Assembly (NCBI RefSeq): GCF_000299915.1
Contig: NZ_AMRI01000031.1
Location: 1 to 46,022, forward strand
From: Gallaecimonas xiamenensis 3-C-1
Lineage (GTDB): Bacteria > Pseudomonadota > Gammaproteobacteria > Enterobacterales > Gallaecimonadaceae
Length of the DNA stretch: 46,022 bases
Direction of reading: 5' to 3'
The notes under the pieces were generated by a model. It searched no databases. It had not been told where the DNA came from and saw nothing but the letters and a program-made list of their open reading frames with translations. Position numbers and translations under genes: made by a program. Below, in pieces: positions 1 to 7,941 of this stretch; the first letter of the stretch is position 1; each line of letters opens with the position of its first letter.

Positions 1-1
1 C

Positions 2-49
2 GCCGGCACGCTTATCGCTGCCGACGATACGCCAGAAATGACGTTTTAA
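2..49 (+). CDS. 3' end of an unidentified gene, cut by the window edge
   Basis: One + strand frame is open from the window edge and would end ...LIAADDTPEMTF followed by TAA at 47-49. A good intrinsic terminator lies four bases after the stop, which is what a real gene end looks like. Only about 15 residues are visible, too few to name a family. The gene would converge on the EAL gene. The call rests on the terminator context, not on homology. Confidence 0.4.
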   Translation, partial: AGTLIAADDTPEMTF

Positions 50-52
50 AGG

Positions 53-76
53 AAAGGGCCGGCAACGGCCCTTTTT
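53..76 (+). terminator. intrinsic terminator between convergent genes
   Basis: A 9-bp stem (AAAGGGCCG / CGGCCCTTT) closes a GCAA loop and runs into a T tract on the + strand. It serves the truncated gene at the left edge. The - strand EAL gene stops at 75-77, so it can also use the stem, with a weaker T run. Confidence 0.75.
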
Positions 77-1961
77 ATTGGGCCTGCTGCATCAGCCGAA
101 ACAGCACCCGCACCTTCTCATGGGCCTGGGGTAGCTCTTCCACCGCAACCGGGCGGCTGAACAAGAAGCCCTGGCCAAAGCGCCCGCCCAAGGCCAACAC
201 CTGCAAGAATTCGTCTTCGGTTTCGATGCCTTCCACCACCACCCTCAGGCCCAGCTTGGCCGACAGTCCCATCACCATCTCCAAGATGGCGTACTGATCC
301 GGGTTGCGGTGCAGGCCGGACACCAGGCTGCGGTCCACCTTGAGGATGTCCAGGGGCAGTTGGCGCAAGTAACCGAGGGACGAATAACCGGTACCAAAAT
401 CGTCCAGGGCCAGTTTAAAGCCCAGCTCCCTAAGGCGCCTTATCACGTCCTTGACCCCTTCGGGGTCGGCCATCACCGCCGACTCGGTCAGCTCCAGCTT
501 GATGCGCTCTGGCGCCACCCCGTGGGCCTGCAACAGGCCATGAAGGCGCTCCGGCAGGTTGGAGTCGTGCAGCTGCACCGCCGACAGGTTCACCCCCAGG
601 TTAAAGCCCTTGGGATGCAGGGCCTGCAACAGCGGGTGTTTGGCCAACTGCAGGGCTTGACGCATCACCACGTCACTTAACTGGCGGATAAGGCCGGTTT
701 CCTCGGCCACCGGGATAAAGCGGGCCGGGCTGATGGTGCCCTTGTTGGGGTGCTCGATGCGGGCCAGCACCTCGTAACCGTTGATATTGCCGTTGTCGAA
801 ATCGATGATGGGTTGCAGCTTGACCGCCACCCAGTCGTAACGCAGGGCGTTACGCAGTATCTGTTCGGTTTCCAGGCGCTCCAGGCTGGAGGTGCGCATG
901 GCGTCTTCAAAGAGGCGAAAGTCGCTGCCGTGGCGGTTGCGCACTTCCCTCAAGGCCAGCTGCGCCGCCTGGATGCCGTCTTCGGCGCTCTGGGCACGGA
1001 TCTGCACCAGATTGCAGGCACCGATATGGCAAGACAGCCACAGCCGCTGCTCCCCTATCTCGAAAGGCTCCTCGAACAGGCTCAGCAGATCCTGGGCAAA
1101 AGCATGGAGCAGAGTGTCGTCGGCCTGGGGCAGCAAGAAGCCGTAAAGGCCCCCGGACAGATAGGCCAGCAGGGCATGGGGGCCCAGCAGCCCCAGCAGC
1201 CGCGCCGACAGGGCCTCGGTGAGCTGTTGGGTGTCGCGCCGGGACAGGGATTCTGCCAGCAGGCTGCGGTTGGCGATGCTCAGCATCACCATGGAGGCCG
1301 GCTCGCCTTTGGCCAGGCGCTCGTTGGCGATAAGTTCGAAATAGTCGCCATTGGCAAGGCCGGTTTCGCTGTCGCGAAAACGCATCTGGGTCACATCGCT
1401 CAGGGTGCCGGACATCCAGGTCACCTGGCCTGTAGCCGGGTCCCTGTCCCCTACCCCACGGCACAATACCCAGCGGTAACCACCGGCGTTGTCGGCCATG
1501 CGGTACTCGGCCTCGAAGCGGGCCGCCACCCCGCAAAGATGCAGATGCAGGGCTTTCTTGAAGGCTCCCACGTCCGCCGGGTGCATCAGTTTGAGCCAGT
1601 AATCGAGGCTAAAGCAGCTCTCGTTCTTGGCCCCCACCAGGGATCCCAGCCACTGGGTGGACACCCGCACCAGATCGTTGTCTGGGTCCCATTCCCAAAT
1701 GCCGACACCGGCCCCCTTGACGATAAGGTCCAGCCGCTTGGTGCGCTCCAGCACCCGCTGTTCCAGTTCCTGGCGGTTGTCCTCCAGGCTTTGCAGGTTC
1801 TGCTCCATGGACTCGAGCAGGAAGTTGGTGAGAATGGCCAGCTTTTGCAGATCAACGTCACTGCTGCCGGTCTGCACCCGAAAAGAAAAGTCGTTGTCTA
1901 CCGCCCGGCACAGCTGGTCGGCAATGGCATTGACCCCTTTGCGGATGGTGTTGTCACTCAT
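75..1961 (-). CDS. PAS / degenerate GGDEF / EAL cyclic-di-GMP phosphodiesterase
   Basis: A 628-residue cytoplasmic signalling protein that should hydrolyse c-di-GMP. Order: N-terminal helical and coiled-coil part (about 1-80), PAS_3-like fold (about 85-195), a GGDEF-like domain whose signature is replaced by SGGLYG (about 269-275), and an EAL domain (about 380-615). The cyclase is therefore presumably dead. In the EAL domain the signature reads EVL (397-399), a substitution found in active enzymes. N458, E490, D520-D521 of DDFGTGYSS, K541, E577 and Q597 all look conserved, so phosphodiesterase activity is expected. There are no membrane segments. The ATG overlaps the H-NOX stop (ATGA) with GGGGAG upstream, so the two proteins should be made together. 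H-NOX partners that make or break c-di-GMP are well known; that this protein is the H-NOX effector is inferred from the coupling. Confidence 0.9.
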   Translation of the reverse strand: MSDNTIRKGVNAIADQLCRAVDNDFSFRVQTGSSDVDLQKLAILTNFLLESMEQNLQSLEDNRQELEQRVLERTKRLDLIVKGAGVGIWEWDPDNDLVRVSTQWLGSLVGAKNESCFSLDYWLKLMHPADVGAFKKALHLHLCGVAARFEAEYRMADNAGGYRWVLCRGVGDRDPATGQVTWMSGTLSDVTQMRFRDSETGLANGDYFELIANERLAKGEPASMVMLSIANRSLLAESLSRRDTQQLTEALSARLLGLLGPHALLAYLSGGLYGFLLPQADDTLLHAFAQDLLSLFEEPFEIGEQRLWLSCHIGACNLVQIRAQSAEDGIQAAQLALREVRNRHGSDFRLFEDAMRTSSLERLETEQILRNALRYDWVAVKLQPIIDFDNGNINGYEVLARIEHPNKGTISPARFIPVAEETGLIRQLSDVVMRQALQLAKHPLLQALHPKGFNLGVNLSAVQLHDSNLPERLHGLLQAHGVAPERIKLELTESAVMADPEGVKDVIRRLRELGFKLALDDFGTGYSSLGYLRQLPLDILKVDRSLVSGLHRNPDQYAILEMVMGLSAKLGLRVVVEGIETEDEFLQVLALGGRFGQGFLFSRPVAVEELPQAHEKVRVLFRLMQQAQ

Positions 1962-2521
1962 GGTGACTCCCCGGAGAAGTAGAGGCTGAATTCGCAGTAG
2001 CTGTCCCCTCTGTGCTGGCAGCGGTCATGGGAAAGGTGGCCGCTCTGGCCGTACTCGTCCAACAACCGGTAAAAGAGGGCCTCGTAAAGGCCGCAAAGCT
2101 TATTGGGGGAGTAGTAGCGTACCCGCATCGGTATGCTGCCCTCCAGCAGCTCAAACTTCTGGGTTACCCTTTCGCGGGTGCCCTTGTCCTGGATGCTGGA
2201 TGCCAGGGTCTTGTGGATACGTGGCTGACGGCGCAGGAAGTCTTCGGCAGACTCGGCCATGTCGTAGAAAAAGGGAAACTGCCGGCGCGAGGCGATGATG
2301 AACTGGTCCGCGTAGAGGCGAAACAGGGCCGGCCTGTCCAGACCGAAATGGGCACCAGTGGCCTCAATCATGGCCAGGCATTGGGCGTTGTCGTAATCGC
2401 TGTCGATACGAAACTCCGGCAGCTGCGCCAGGCCCAGGCGCGCCGCTACGGCGTTCAAGGCCACATCGCCACCCAGGTGGCGAATGGTGTTGACCAACAC
2501 ATATTGGATATAGCCGACCAA
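1958..2521 (-). CDS. H-NOX haem nitric-oxide/oxygen sensor
   Basis: A 187-residue stand-alone H-NOX (HNOB) domain, the bacterial relative of the soluble guanylate cyclase sensor. The N-terminus MVGYIQYVL fits the family pattern MKGxIxxxL. His103 in RIHKTL sits where the proximal haem ligand belongs. The haem-propionate motif YxSxR is Y136-Y-S-P-N140, so the arginine is asparagine, with Lys141 beside it. C143, H165, C168 and C176 have the spacing I recall for the zinc site of Vibrio and Shewanella H-NOX. Translation starts at TTG (2519-2521), supported by TAAGGAG eight bases upstream and by family alignment. The gene overlaps the EAL phosphodiesterase by four bases, so it probably senses NO and controls that enzyme. 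Family assignment is strong; the ligand is inferred. Confidence 0.88.
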   Translation of the reverse strand: MVGYIQYVLVNTIRHLGGDVALNAVAARLGLAQLPEFRIDSDYDNAQCLAMIEATGAHFGLDRPALFRLYADQFIIASRRQFPFFYDMAESAEDFLRRQPRIHKTLASSIQDKGTRERVTQKFELLEGSIPMRVRYYSPNKLCGLYEALFYRLLDEYGQSGHLSHDRCQHRGDSYCEFSLYFSGESP

Positions 2522-2602
2522 AACGTCTGCTCCTTACTGAAAACCGAGACTCTTACTACTGCCTTGTCCCTGGCTTCAGACTTCAAGCGTCCGGCTACAG
2601 TC

Positions 2603-2622
2603 GTATCGGCCAAAACCGATAC
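2603..2622. repeat. inverted repeat between proB and H-NOX gene
   Basis: GTATCGG and CCGATAC face each other across six bases, five bases after the proB stop. No T tract follows on the - strand, so it is a poor terminator. It could be an operator or an RNA processing stem ahead of the H-NOX/EAL pair. It does not match a NorR or NsrR site that I know. Confidence 0.4.
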
Positions 2623-2626
2623 CCCT

Positions 2627-3724
2627 TTACCCAAGTAGGACCAGATCGTCCCTGTGTATCGCCACGGCCCCCCGGTCAAACCCCAGGGCCATGCTGATGG
2701 CGTCGGAATGTACCCCAAGGATAGCCGTCAATTCCGCAGCGCTATATCGGACCAGTCCCACCCCCAGCTTGTGCCCGTCCGGTGCCAGCAGGGCCACGGC
2801 GTCGCCCCGCTCGAAACGGCCATGGATGGCCGAGATGCCCTTGGGCAGCAGGCTGGCCCCCTTATCCACCAGGGCCCGGACCGCGCCGTCATCCAATTGC
2901 AGCCGTCCTACGGGCGGCGGGCCGGCAAGGATCCATTGTTTACGACTTTCCAAGGGATCTTCGATGGGGGAAAAACGGGTTCCCACCCGCTCACCGGCCA
3001 CCAGCCGTCCAATCACGTCTACCCCGTGGCCCGAGGCAATCACCACGGCGATGCCGGCCCGGCGCGCCACGTCTGCCGCTTGCAGCTTGGTGGCCATGCC
3101 GCCGGTACCAAGGCCAGACACACTGCCACCGGCCAGCTTGTGGAGGGTGGCGTCTATGGTTTTCACCTCTTGTATCAGCTCGGCATCGGGGTTGGCACGG
3201 GGGTCTGCGGTAAAGAGCCCAGGTTGGTCGGTCAGCAGCAACAGCAGTTCGGCCTTGGCCAAGATAGCCACCCTGGCCGACAGGTTATCGTTGTCCCCCA
3301 CCTTGATCTCGTTGGTGGCCACGGCGTCGTTTTCATTGATAAGGGGAATAACCCCGTGGCTGAGCAGCGTGCCCAGGGTATCCCTGGCATTGAGGTAACG
3401 TTCCCGGTCTTCCAAATCGGCCCGGGTCAGCAGCATCTGGCCGACATTAAGCCCATAAAGGCCAAAGAGGTGCTGCCAAAGCTGCACCAGCTGACCCTGG
3501 CCTATGGCGGCCAACATCTGCTTGTGGGGAAGGTCGGCCGGCAGGTCGGGAAAGCCCAGCAGTTCGCGGCCGGCGGCAACAGCCCCCGAGGTGACCACCA
3601 CCACCTTGTGCCCGGCCTTTTGCAACATGGCACATTGGCGCACCAACTCCACCATATGGGCCCGATCCAGGCGCTGGGTACCGCCTGTCAGCACGCTGGT
3701 ACCCAATTTGACAACCACGATCAT
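2627..3724 (-). CDS. proB: glutamate 5-kinase
   Basis: Phosphorylates glutamate on the gamma-carboxyl with ATP, the first and feedback-inhibited step of proline synthesis, in the cytoplasm. The 365 residues match the usual length (367 in E. coli). The amino-acid-kinase fold begins [12 protein letters not shown] and continues through [23 protein letters not shown] and [10 protein letters not shown] (substrate and ATP loops) and GTGGMATKL. The last 90 or so residues form the PUA domain ([20 protein letters not shown]). The start is ATG with GGAAG eight bases upstream. proA, normally the next gene, is absent: downstream lies the H-NOX gene after 105 bp, and upstream is tdk after 42 bp. proA must be elsewhere. 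Confidence 0.96.
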   Translation of the reverse strand: MIVVVKLGTSVLTGGTQRLDRAHMVELVRQCAMLQKAGHKVVVVTSGAVAAGRELLGFPDLPADLPHKQMLAAIGQGQLVQLWQHLFGLYGLNVGQMLLTRADLEDRERYLNARDTLGTLLSHGVIPLINENDAVATNEIKVGDNDNLSARVAILAKAELLLLLTDQPGLFTADPRANPDAELIQEVKTIDATLHKLAGGSVSGLGTGGMATKLQAADVARRAGIAVVIASGHGVDVIGRLVAGERVGTRFSPIEDPLESRKQWILAGPPPVGRLQLDDGAVRALVDKGASLLPKGISAIHGRFERGDAVALLAPDGHKLGVGLVRYSAAELTAILGVHSDAISMALGFDRGAVAIHRDDLVLLG

Positions 3725-3766
3725 CAGCTATCTTCCGAGACTGTAAAGCCTCGTTATACCTGCGTG

Positions 3767-4348
3767 TCAGGGCCTTGCCAATGCCTCAATGTAGTGTTTA
3801 CGGCACACCGAAACGTAGCGGTCGTTACCGCCGATCTCCACCTGGGCCCCTTCCTTGATGGGCTGACCATCGGCACCGACCCGCAGCACCCGGTTGGCCT
3901 TGCGGCCGCAGTGGCAGACGGTTTTCAGCTCCACCAGCTTGTCGGCCCAGGCCAGCAGGTACTGGGCCCCTTCGAAAAGCTCGGCACGAAAGTCGGTGCG
4001 TAGGCCAAAGGCCAGCACCGGAATACCCAGTTCGTCGACGATGCGGCACAGCTGGGCCACCTGGGCCTTGCTGAGAAACTGGGCTTCGTCCAGCAGCAGG
4101 CAATGAATGCGCTGGGTATGGGACAGGCCCAGCACCTCGGCAAAGAGGTCGCTTTGGGGATCGAAGACACAGGCTTCGCTCTCCAGGCCGATGCGAGAGC
4201 TGATCATGCCCTTGCCGGAGCGGTCATCCACGGCGGCGGTATAAAGGAGCGCGTTCATGCCGCGCTCCCGGTAGTTGTAGGCAGACTGCAGCAAGGAGGT
4301 GGACTTGCCGGCATTCATCGCCGAGTAATAGAAATAGAGCTGGGCCAT
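3767..4348 (-). CDS. tdk: thymidine kinase, type II
   Basis: Salvages thymidine and deoxyuridine to the 5'-monophosphates with ATP in the cytoplasm. The 193 residues carry the P-loop MNAGKST (11-17), the catalytic acidic pair D87-E88 in LLLDEAQF, and a structural zinc site C145-x-C147 ... C182-xx-H185, the arrangement of the E. coli enzyme. The start codon directly follows the stop of the upstream transporter gene, so it is probably transcribed with it and comes under the same lysine riboswitch leader. There is no metabolic reason for that pairing that I can see. Confidence 0.96.
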   Translation of the reverse strand: MAQLYFYYSAMNAGKSTSLLQSAYNYRERGMNALLYTAAVDDRSGKGMISSRIGLESEACVFDPQSDLFAEVLGLSHTQRIHCLLLDEAQFLSKAQVAQLCRIVDELGIPVLAFGLRTDFRAELFEGAQYLLAWADKLVELKTVCHCGRKANRVLRVGADGQPIKEGAQVEIGGNDRYVSVCRKHYIEALARP

Positions 4349-5818
4349 TTAGACTTCCTGTTTTTGGGGCGCAAGTTTACCCCATCCCCCCAGCAGCGTC
4401 ACCGCCAGCACCAGGACCACCAGCACCACCAGCCACAGGGGGCCAAGGGGCAGGCCAAGGGCGCTGAGGCTGTAACCCAGCACGCAGATCCCCGCCGCCA
4501 GGCCGGCATAGGGCAGCTGGGTCAGCACATGGTCCATATGCTCACACTCGGCCCCGGCGGACGACAGTATGGTGGTGTCGGAAGCGGGCGAGCAGTGGTC
4601 ACCAAAGACGGCGCCAGACACCACGGCCCCCAGGGCCAGGGGCAGCAAGGCCGGGTCCACCAGTTGCGCCCCCAGGGGCAGCATGATGCCGAAGGTGCCC
4701 CAGCTGGAACCGGTGGCCAGGGCCATCACCATGGCGATAAAGAACAAGGCCAGGGGCATCCAGGGACCAAGGGAGGCACCTTTGACCCAGGAGGCCAGGT
4801 AAGCACCTACTTGCACGTCCTTCATCACCGCCGCCAGCAGCCAGGCGCTCAGCAGCAGGTAAACCGCCGGCAGCATCACCTTGGCACCGGCCCAGGCATT
4901 GGCCAGGCGCTGGGATTTGGCCTTCCAAAGGGCCCATAGCAGGGCCGGCAGGGCTCCCAATACCAAAGACAGGCCCACATTGGTGTTTTCCAGGGCGCTG
5001 ATGGCGGACACCGGGCCTTCAGTGGCCAGGGCGCCGGTAACAAAGAGGGCCACCAGGGTCACCAGGATCAGGGCCAGCAGCGGCCCCAGCAGCGGCAACA
5101 GCGCCCCTTGGGCCTGCTGGGTGGCTACCAGGGGCTGGGGTTTGGCCTTGGCCTTTTTCATGGCCCCAAGATCCCAGTCGGTCCAGGCGGTGAACACCAC
5201 CAGCAGCAACGCCAGCCAGGGGTAGAAAGCCGCCAGGCTCATGTCCACAAAAAGGCCCATGGGGCTGGCTGCCAGGGGGGCCAGCAAGGACAGCATAAAG
5301 GCGCCCCAGGAGGACAACGGCATCAGGGCACAAACCGGGGCGGCGGTGGAATCGATGTAATAGGCCAGGCGCTCGCGGCTGAGGCGATAGCGGTCAGCCA
5401 GGGGGCGGGTAGCCTGGCCTACCGCCAGGGCATTGAAGTAGTCGTCGATAAAGATGGCCAGGCCCAGGCCAACGCTCATCAATCCCACGCCCCGGCGGCT
5501 TTGGATGCGGCTGGCGCAGGCGTCGGCAAAGGCCTGGGCGGCGCCGCTGACCTGCAACAGCCGCGACAGGGCGCCGAGCATCAGCAGGAAGGCCACCACC
5601 TGCAGCGTCCACCAGCTGATGCCGTCATCATAAAAGAGGCCAGTGACTTTGGTGCCCAGGTACAGGGGCAGCTCGGGCAACGGGGTCAGCAGGAAAGCGC
5701 CTACCAGGCTGCCCAGCAGCAAAGAAAGCAGGATACGGCGGGTAGCCAGGGCCAGTCCCAGGGTCAGGACTGTGGGGATCAGCGATTGGGCTGACAGGGA
5801 GAGATCATTTAATTCCAT
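4349..5818 (-). CDS. lysW: NhaC-superfamily transporter, probable lysine carrier (LysW type)
   Basis: A 489-residue inner-membrane protein with about eleven to twelve hydrophobic segments. It belongs to the NhaC antiporter superfamily (IFIDDYFNALAVG, DSTAAPVCALMPLSSW, GDHCSPASDTTILSSAG, HMDHVLTQLPYA). By sequence alone it would be called a Na+/H+ antiporter. The leader is a lysine riboswitch, and riboswitch-controlled members of this superfamily were proposed as lysine transporters named LysW, so lysine uptake coupled to Na+ or H+ is the better guess. The start ATG (5816-5818) lies inside a hairpin arm, with only a weak GGA ahead of it. tdk follows with no gap. Superfamily is certain; the substrate is inferred from the leader. 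Confidence 0.82.
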   Translation of the reverse strand: MELNDLSLSAQSLIPTVLTLGLALATRRILLSLLLGSLVGAFLLTPLPELPLYLGTKVTGLFYDDGISWWTLQVVAFLLMLGALSRLLQVSGAAQAFADACASRIQSRRGVGLMSVGLGLAIFIDDYFNALAVGQATRPLADRYRLSRERLAYYIDSTAAPVCALMPLSSWGAFMLSLLAPLAASPMGLFVDMSLAAFYPWLALLLVVFTAWTDWDLGAMKKAKAKPQPLVATQQAQGALLPLLGPLLALILVTLVALFVTGALATEGPVSAISALENTNVGLSLVLGALPALLWALWKAKSQRLANAWAGAKVMLPAVYLLLSAWLLAAVMKDVQVGAYLASWVKGASLGPWMPLALFFIAMVMALATGSSWGTFGIMLPLGAQLVDPALLPLALGAVVSGAVFGDHCSPASDTTILSSAGAECEHMDHVLTQLPYAGLAAGICVLGYSLSALGLPLGPLWLVVLVVLVLAVTLLGGWGKLAPQKQEV

Positions 5819-5842
5819 GGAATTTCCAGCAAATTCCCATGG
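5815..5842 (-). promoter_or_regulatory. start-codon-sequestering hairpin, likely riboswitch expression platform
   Basis: On the - strand CCATGGGAATTT and AAATTCCATGG can pair across a GCTGG loop with one bulged G. The 3' arm contains the ATG of the transporter, and the weak ribosome site (GCTGGAAA) falls in the loop and arm. No T tract follows. With the lysine aptamer 28 bp upstream, this looks like translational rather than transcriptional control. Confidence 0.6.
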
Positions 5843-5869
5843 AGAACCACAAAAGGAACGGGGGCCTTC

Positions 5870-6042
5870 GGTAGCGCTCCATAGTGTTTAGGACTATGGC
5901 AGTGCCGCGACTTTCGCCCACGACACCAGCAAAACCGCTTGATGTCGGCTTCACTTCGGCGCACTGGCCTTTTACCGGGGATCCACAGCATCACCTTCCC
6001 CCCGGCGACTCATCCAGGACGCACCTCTACTTGGCGCGGCTA
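5870..6042 (-). ncRNA. lysine riboswitch (L-box)
   Basis: Read on the - strand, the leader carries the L-box hallmarks in order: AGAGGTGCG, then GGGGGGAAGGTGATGC, then GCGCCGAAGTGAAGCC, and a closing GGAGCGCTACC. The ends can form P1: the 5' GTAGCCGCGCC can pair with the 3' GGAGCGCTAC. The length of about 170 nt fits the family. When lysine binds, expression of the downstream NhaC-type transporter (and probably tdk) should fall. Boundaries are approximate. Confidence 0.85.
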
Positions 6043-6072
6043 CTCTGTCAGCGCCCGATAGTGAATGCAAAC

Positions 6073-6096
6073 AAAAAGTGCGCCTCTTGGGCGCAC
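6073..6096 (-). terminator. intrinsic terminator of etfBA
   Basis: On the - strand a 7-bp stem GTGCGCC / GGCGCAC with a short loop is followed by TTTTT, about 20 bp after the etfA stop. It also separates etfBA from the lysine riboswitch leader. Confidence 0.8.
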
Positions 6097-6116
6097 CTTG
6101 ACCAGTAGTGCGGCTT

Positions 6117-7043
6117 TTACAGCTTTTCTGTGAGCTCGGGCACTATTTCGAAGAGATCCCCCACCAGGCCGTAGTCGGCCACTTGGAAGATGGGCGCCTC
6201 CGGATCCTTGTTGATGGCAACGATCACCTTGGAATCCTTCATCCCCGCCAGGTGCTGGATGGCACCGCTGATACCCACGGCAATGTACAGATCCGGCGCC
6301 ACTATCTTGCCGGTCTGGCCCACCTGCCAGTCGTTGGGCACAAAGCCGGCGTCCACCGCCGCCCGTGAGGCGCCGATGGCGGCCCCCAGTTTGTCGGCCA
6401 GGGCTTCGAGCATCTTGAAGTTGTCGCCGCTTTGCAGGCCGCGGCCACCGGAGATGACCACCCTGGCGCTGGATAGCTCCGGGCGCTCGCTCTCGGTCAG
6501 TTCGGCACCGATAAAGCGGCTGGCGCCAAAGCTGGCGTCGCTTTGCAGGGTAACCACAGGGGCATTGTTGCCGGCGCCGCTGGCGTCGAAGGCCGCCGGG
6601 CGCACTGTCACCACCTTGGTGGCGTCCAGGGCCTGCACAGTGGCGATGGCGTTGCCGGCATAGATGGGCCTTTTGAAGGTATCGGCGCTGTCGACGGCGA
6701 TGATGTCGGAGATCTGCGCCACATCCAGCTTGGCCGCCACCCTTGGCATCAGGTTCTTGCCAGTGGTGGAACTGGCCGCCACCAGGTGGCTGTAGTCAGC
6801 GGCCAGGGCCACTATGGCCTGGCTCAGGGCTTCCGGCAGCGCGTGCGCAAAACGCGCCTCATCCAGCACCAGGACTTTGGCGACACCATCAAGTTCAGTT
6901 GCAGCACGGATAACCTCCTGGCATTGGTGACCGGCCACCAAAAGGTGGATGTCGTCGCCCATGGCACGGGCGGCGCTCAGCACCTTGGCGGTGTCCGGTT
7001 TGAGGTGTTTGTTGTCGTGTTCGGCAATGACCAGAATGCTCAT
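6117..7043 (-). CDS. etfA: electron transfer flavoprotein, alpha subunit
   Basis: FAD-binding subunit of the soluble heterodimer that takes electrons from acyl-CoA and related dehydrogenases and passes them to Etf-QO at the membrane. The 308 residues have the usual length. The C-terminal FAD domain is clear: [52 protein letters not shown] and [20 protein letters not shown]. The ATG overlaps the etfB stop (TGATG), so the subunits are coupled, and the terminator at 6073-6096 closes the unit. Its redox partner, etf-QO, is divergent just beyond etfB. Confidence 0.97.
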   Translation of the reverse strand: MSILVIAEHDNKHLKPDTAKVLSAARAMGDDIHLLVAGHQCQEVIRAATELDGVAKVLVLDEARFAHALPEALSQAIVALAADYSHLVAASSTTGKNLMPRVAAKLDVAQISDIIAVDSADTFKRPIYAGNAIATVQALDATKVVTVRPAAFDASGAGNNAPVVTLQSDASFGASRFIGAELTESERPELSSARVVISGGRGLQSGDNFKMLEALADKLGAAIGASRAAVDAGFVPNDWQVGQTGKIVAPDLYIAVGISGAIQHLAGMKDSKVIVAINKDPEAPIFQVADYGLVGDLFEIVPELTEKL

Positions 7044-7792
7044 CAGATCACCTTCGCTTGGTTACGCAGTTTGTCGATGAGGCTGTCGACGCTGTCGACC
7101 TTCTCGCCCCCTTGGCGCACCGGCGGCGCCGTTACCGCCAGCACCTTGACCCGGGGTGCCAAATCCACCCCAAGGGCGGCGCCGTCCAACTGGTCCAGGG
7201 GCTTGCGCTTGGCCTTCATGATGTTGGGCAGGGTGGCATAGCGGGGCTCGTTGAGGCGCAGGTCGGTGGTGACCACCGCCGGCAGGGCCACCGCCACGGT
7301 TTCCAGGCCGCCGTCCACTTCCCGGGTCACCAGCAGTTCCTGGCCTTCGACTACCAGCTTGGAAGCAAAGGTAGCCTGGGGCCAGTCGTTAAGGGCCGCC
7401 AGCATCTGGCCGGTCTGGTTGTTGTCGGAATCGATGGCTTGTTTACCGAGGATCACCAGATCCGGTTTTTCCTGGTCACAGACCTTGGCCAGCAGCTTGG
7501 CCACCAGCAGGGAGTCCAGGCCCTCTTCGGTTTTGACCTGGATGGCCCTGTCGGCCCCCAGGGCCAGGGCGGTGCGCAGCTGTTCTTGGCAGGCATCAGA
7601 GCCCACCGAAACCGCAACCACCTCGGTAGCGGTGCCCTGTTCTTTAAGGCGCACCGCTTCTTCCACGGCAATTTCACAGAAAGGGTTGATGGCCATCTTG
7701 ACGTTGGCCAGGTCCACGCCGCTCTGGTCGGCTTTCACCCGGACCTTGACGTTGTAATCTATGACGCGCTTTACCGCGACCAGTACCTTCAT
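7043..7792 (-). CDS. etfB: electron transfer flavoprotein, beta subunit
   Basis: AMP-binding partner of EtfA, 249 residues from [20 protein letters not shown]. That start is preferred because GAGGAG lies at good spacing and the family always begins this way. An in-frame extension up to 7894 would run through the promoter and is rejected. Visible signatures include [38 protein letters not shown] and, near the C-terminus, [12 protein letters not shown], the recognition-loop region. It is the first gene of etfBA and is read from a well-formed promoter at 7853-7881. Confidence 0.96.
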   Translation of the reverse strand: MKVLVAVKRVIDYNVKVRVKADQSGVDLANVKMAINPFCEIAVEEAVRLKEQGTATEVVAVSVGSDACQEQLRTALALGADRAIQVKTEEGLDSLLVAKLLAKVCDQEKPDLVILGKQAIDSDNNQTGQMLAALNDWPQATFASKLVVEGQELLVTREVDGGLETVAVALPAVVTTDLRLNEPRYATLPNIMKAKRKPLDQLDGAALGVDLAPRVKVLAVTAPPVRQGGEKVDSVDSLIDKLRNQAKVI

Positions 7793-7852
7793 CGGTAACT
7801 CCTCAGCAAGCAGTTTCGGGGCTGTCATTGGACCGCGCCCAGCTTTACCGCC

Positions 7853-7882
7853 AAAATACTTCCTGTTAACGTAAACGTCAAC
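7853..7882 (-). promoter_or_regulatory. etfBA promoter with an overlapping 18-bp palindrome
   Basis: On the - strand TTGACG (7876-7881) and TATTTT (7853-7858) are 17 bp apart, a good sigma-70 promoter. The -35 lies inside the imperfect palindrome GTTGACGTTTACGTTAAC (7865-7882), so a bound regulator would block polymerase. The CGT-rich form resembles sites of LiuR-type MerR regulators of fatty-acid and branched-chain amino-acid breakdown. That identity is a suggestion only. Confidence 0.6.
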
Positions 7883-7912
7883 TTGATAAGCCACAGATAA
7901 GAGCAGTGTATT
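7883..7912 (+). promoter_or_regulatory. possible etf-QO promoter
   Basis: TTGATA (7883-7888) and TGTATT (7907-7912) are 18 bp apart, about 30 bp before the etf-QO ATG. The palindrome ending at 7882 directly abuts the -35, so one regulator could control both divergent units. Confidence 0.4.
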
Positions 7913-7941
7913 AGGCTGCCATTTTTCGAGCAGGAGTCCCT

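Noticed and set aside
750-1982. Long open frame antisense to the EAL gene (about 410 codons)
   Set aside because: High G+C third positions of the real gene keep this strand open; the product is a low-complexity Gln/Gly/His/Val-rich string without any domain, while the - strand frame encodes a complete EAL protein.
2603-2622. Calling the repeat after proB a terminator
   Set aside because: No T tract follows the stem on the - strand.
2654-4003. Antisense frame across proB and tdk (about 449 codons)
   Set aside because: It crosses two well-identified genes on the other strand and has no family features.
7793-7894. N-terminal extension of EtfB by 34 residues
   Set aside because: It would run through the promoter and operator, and MKVLVAVK with GAGGAG is the family start.
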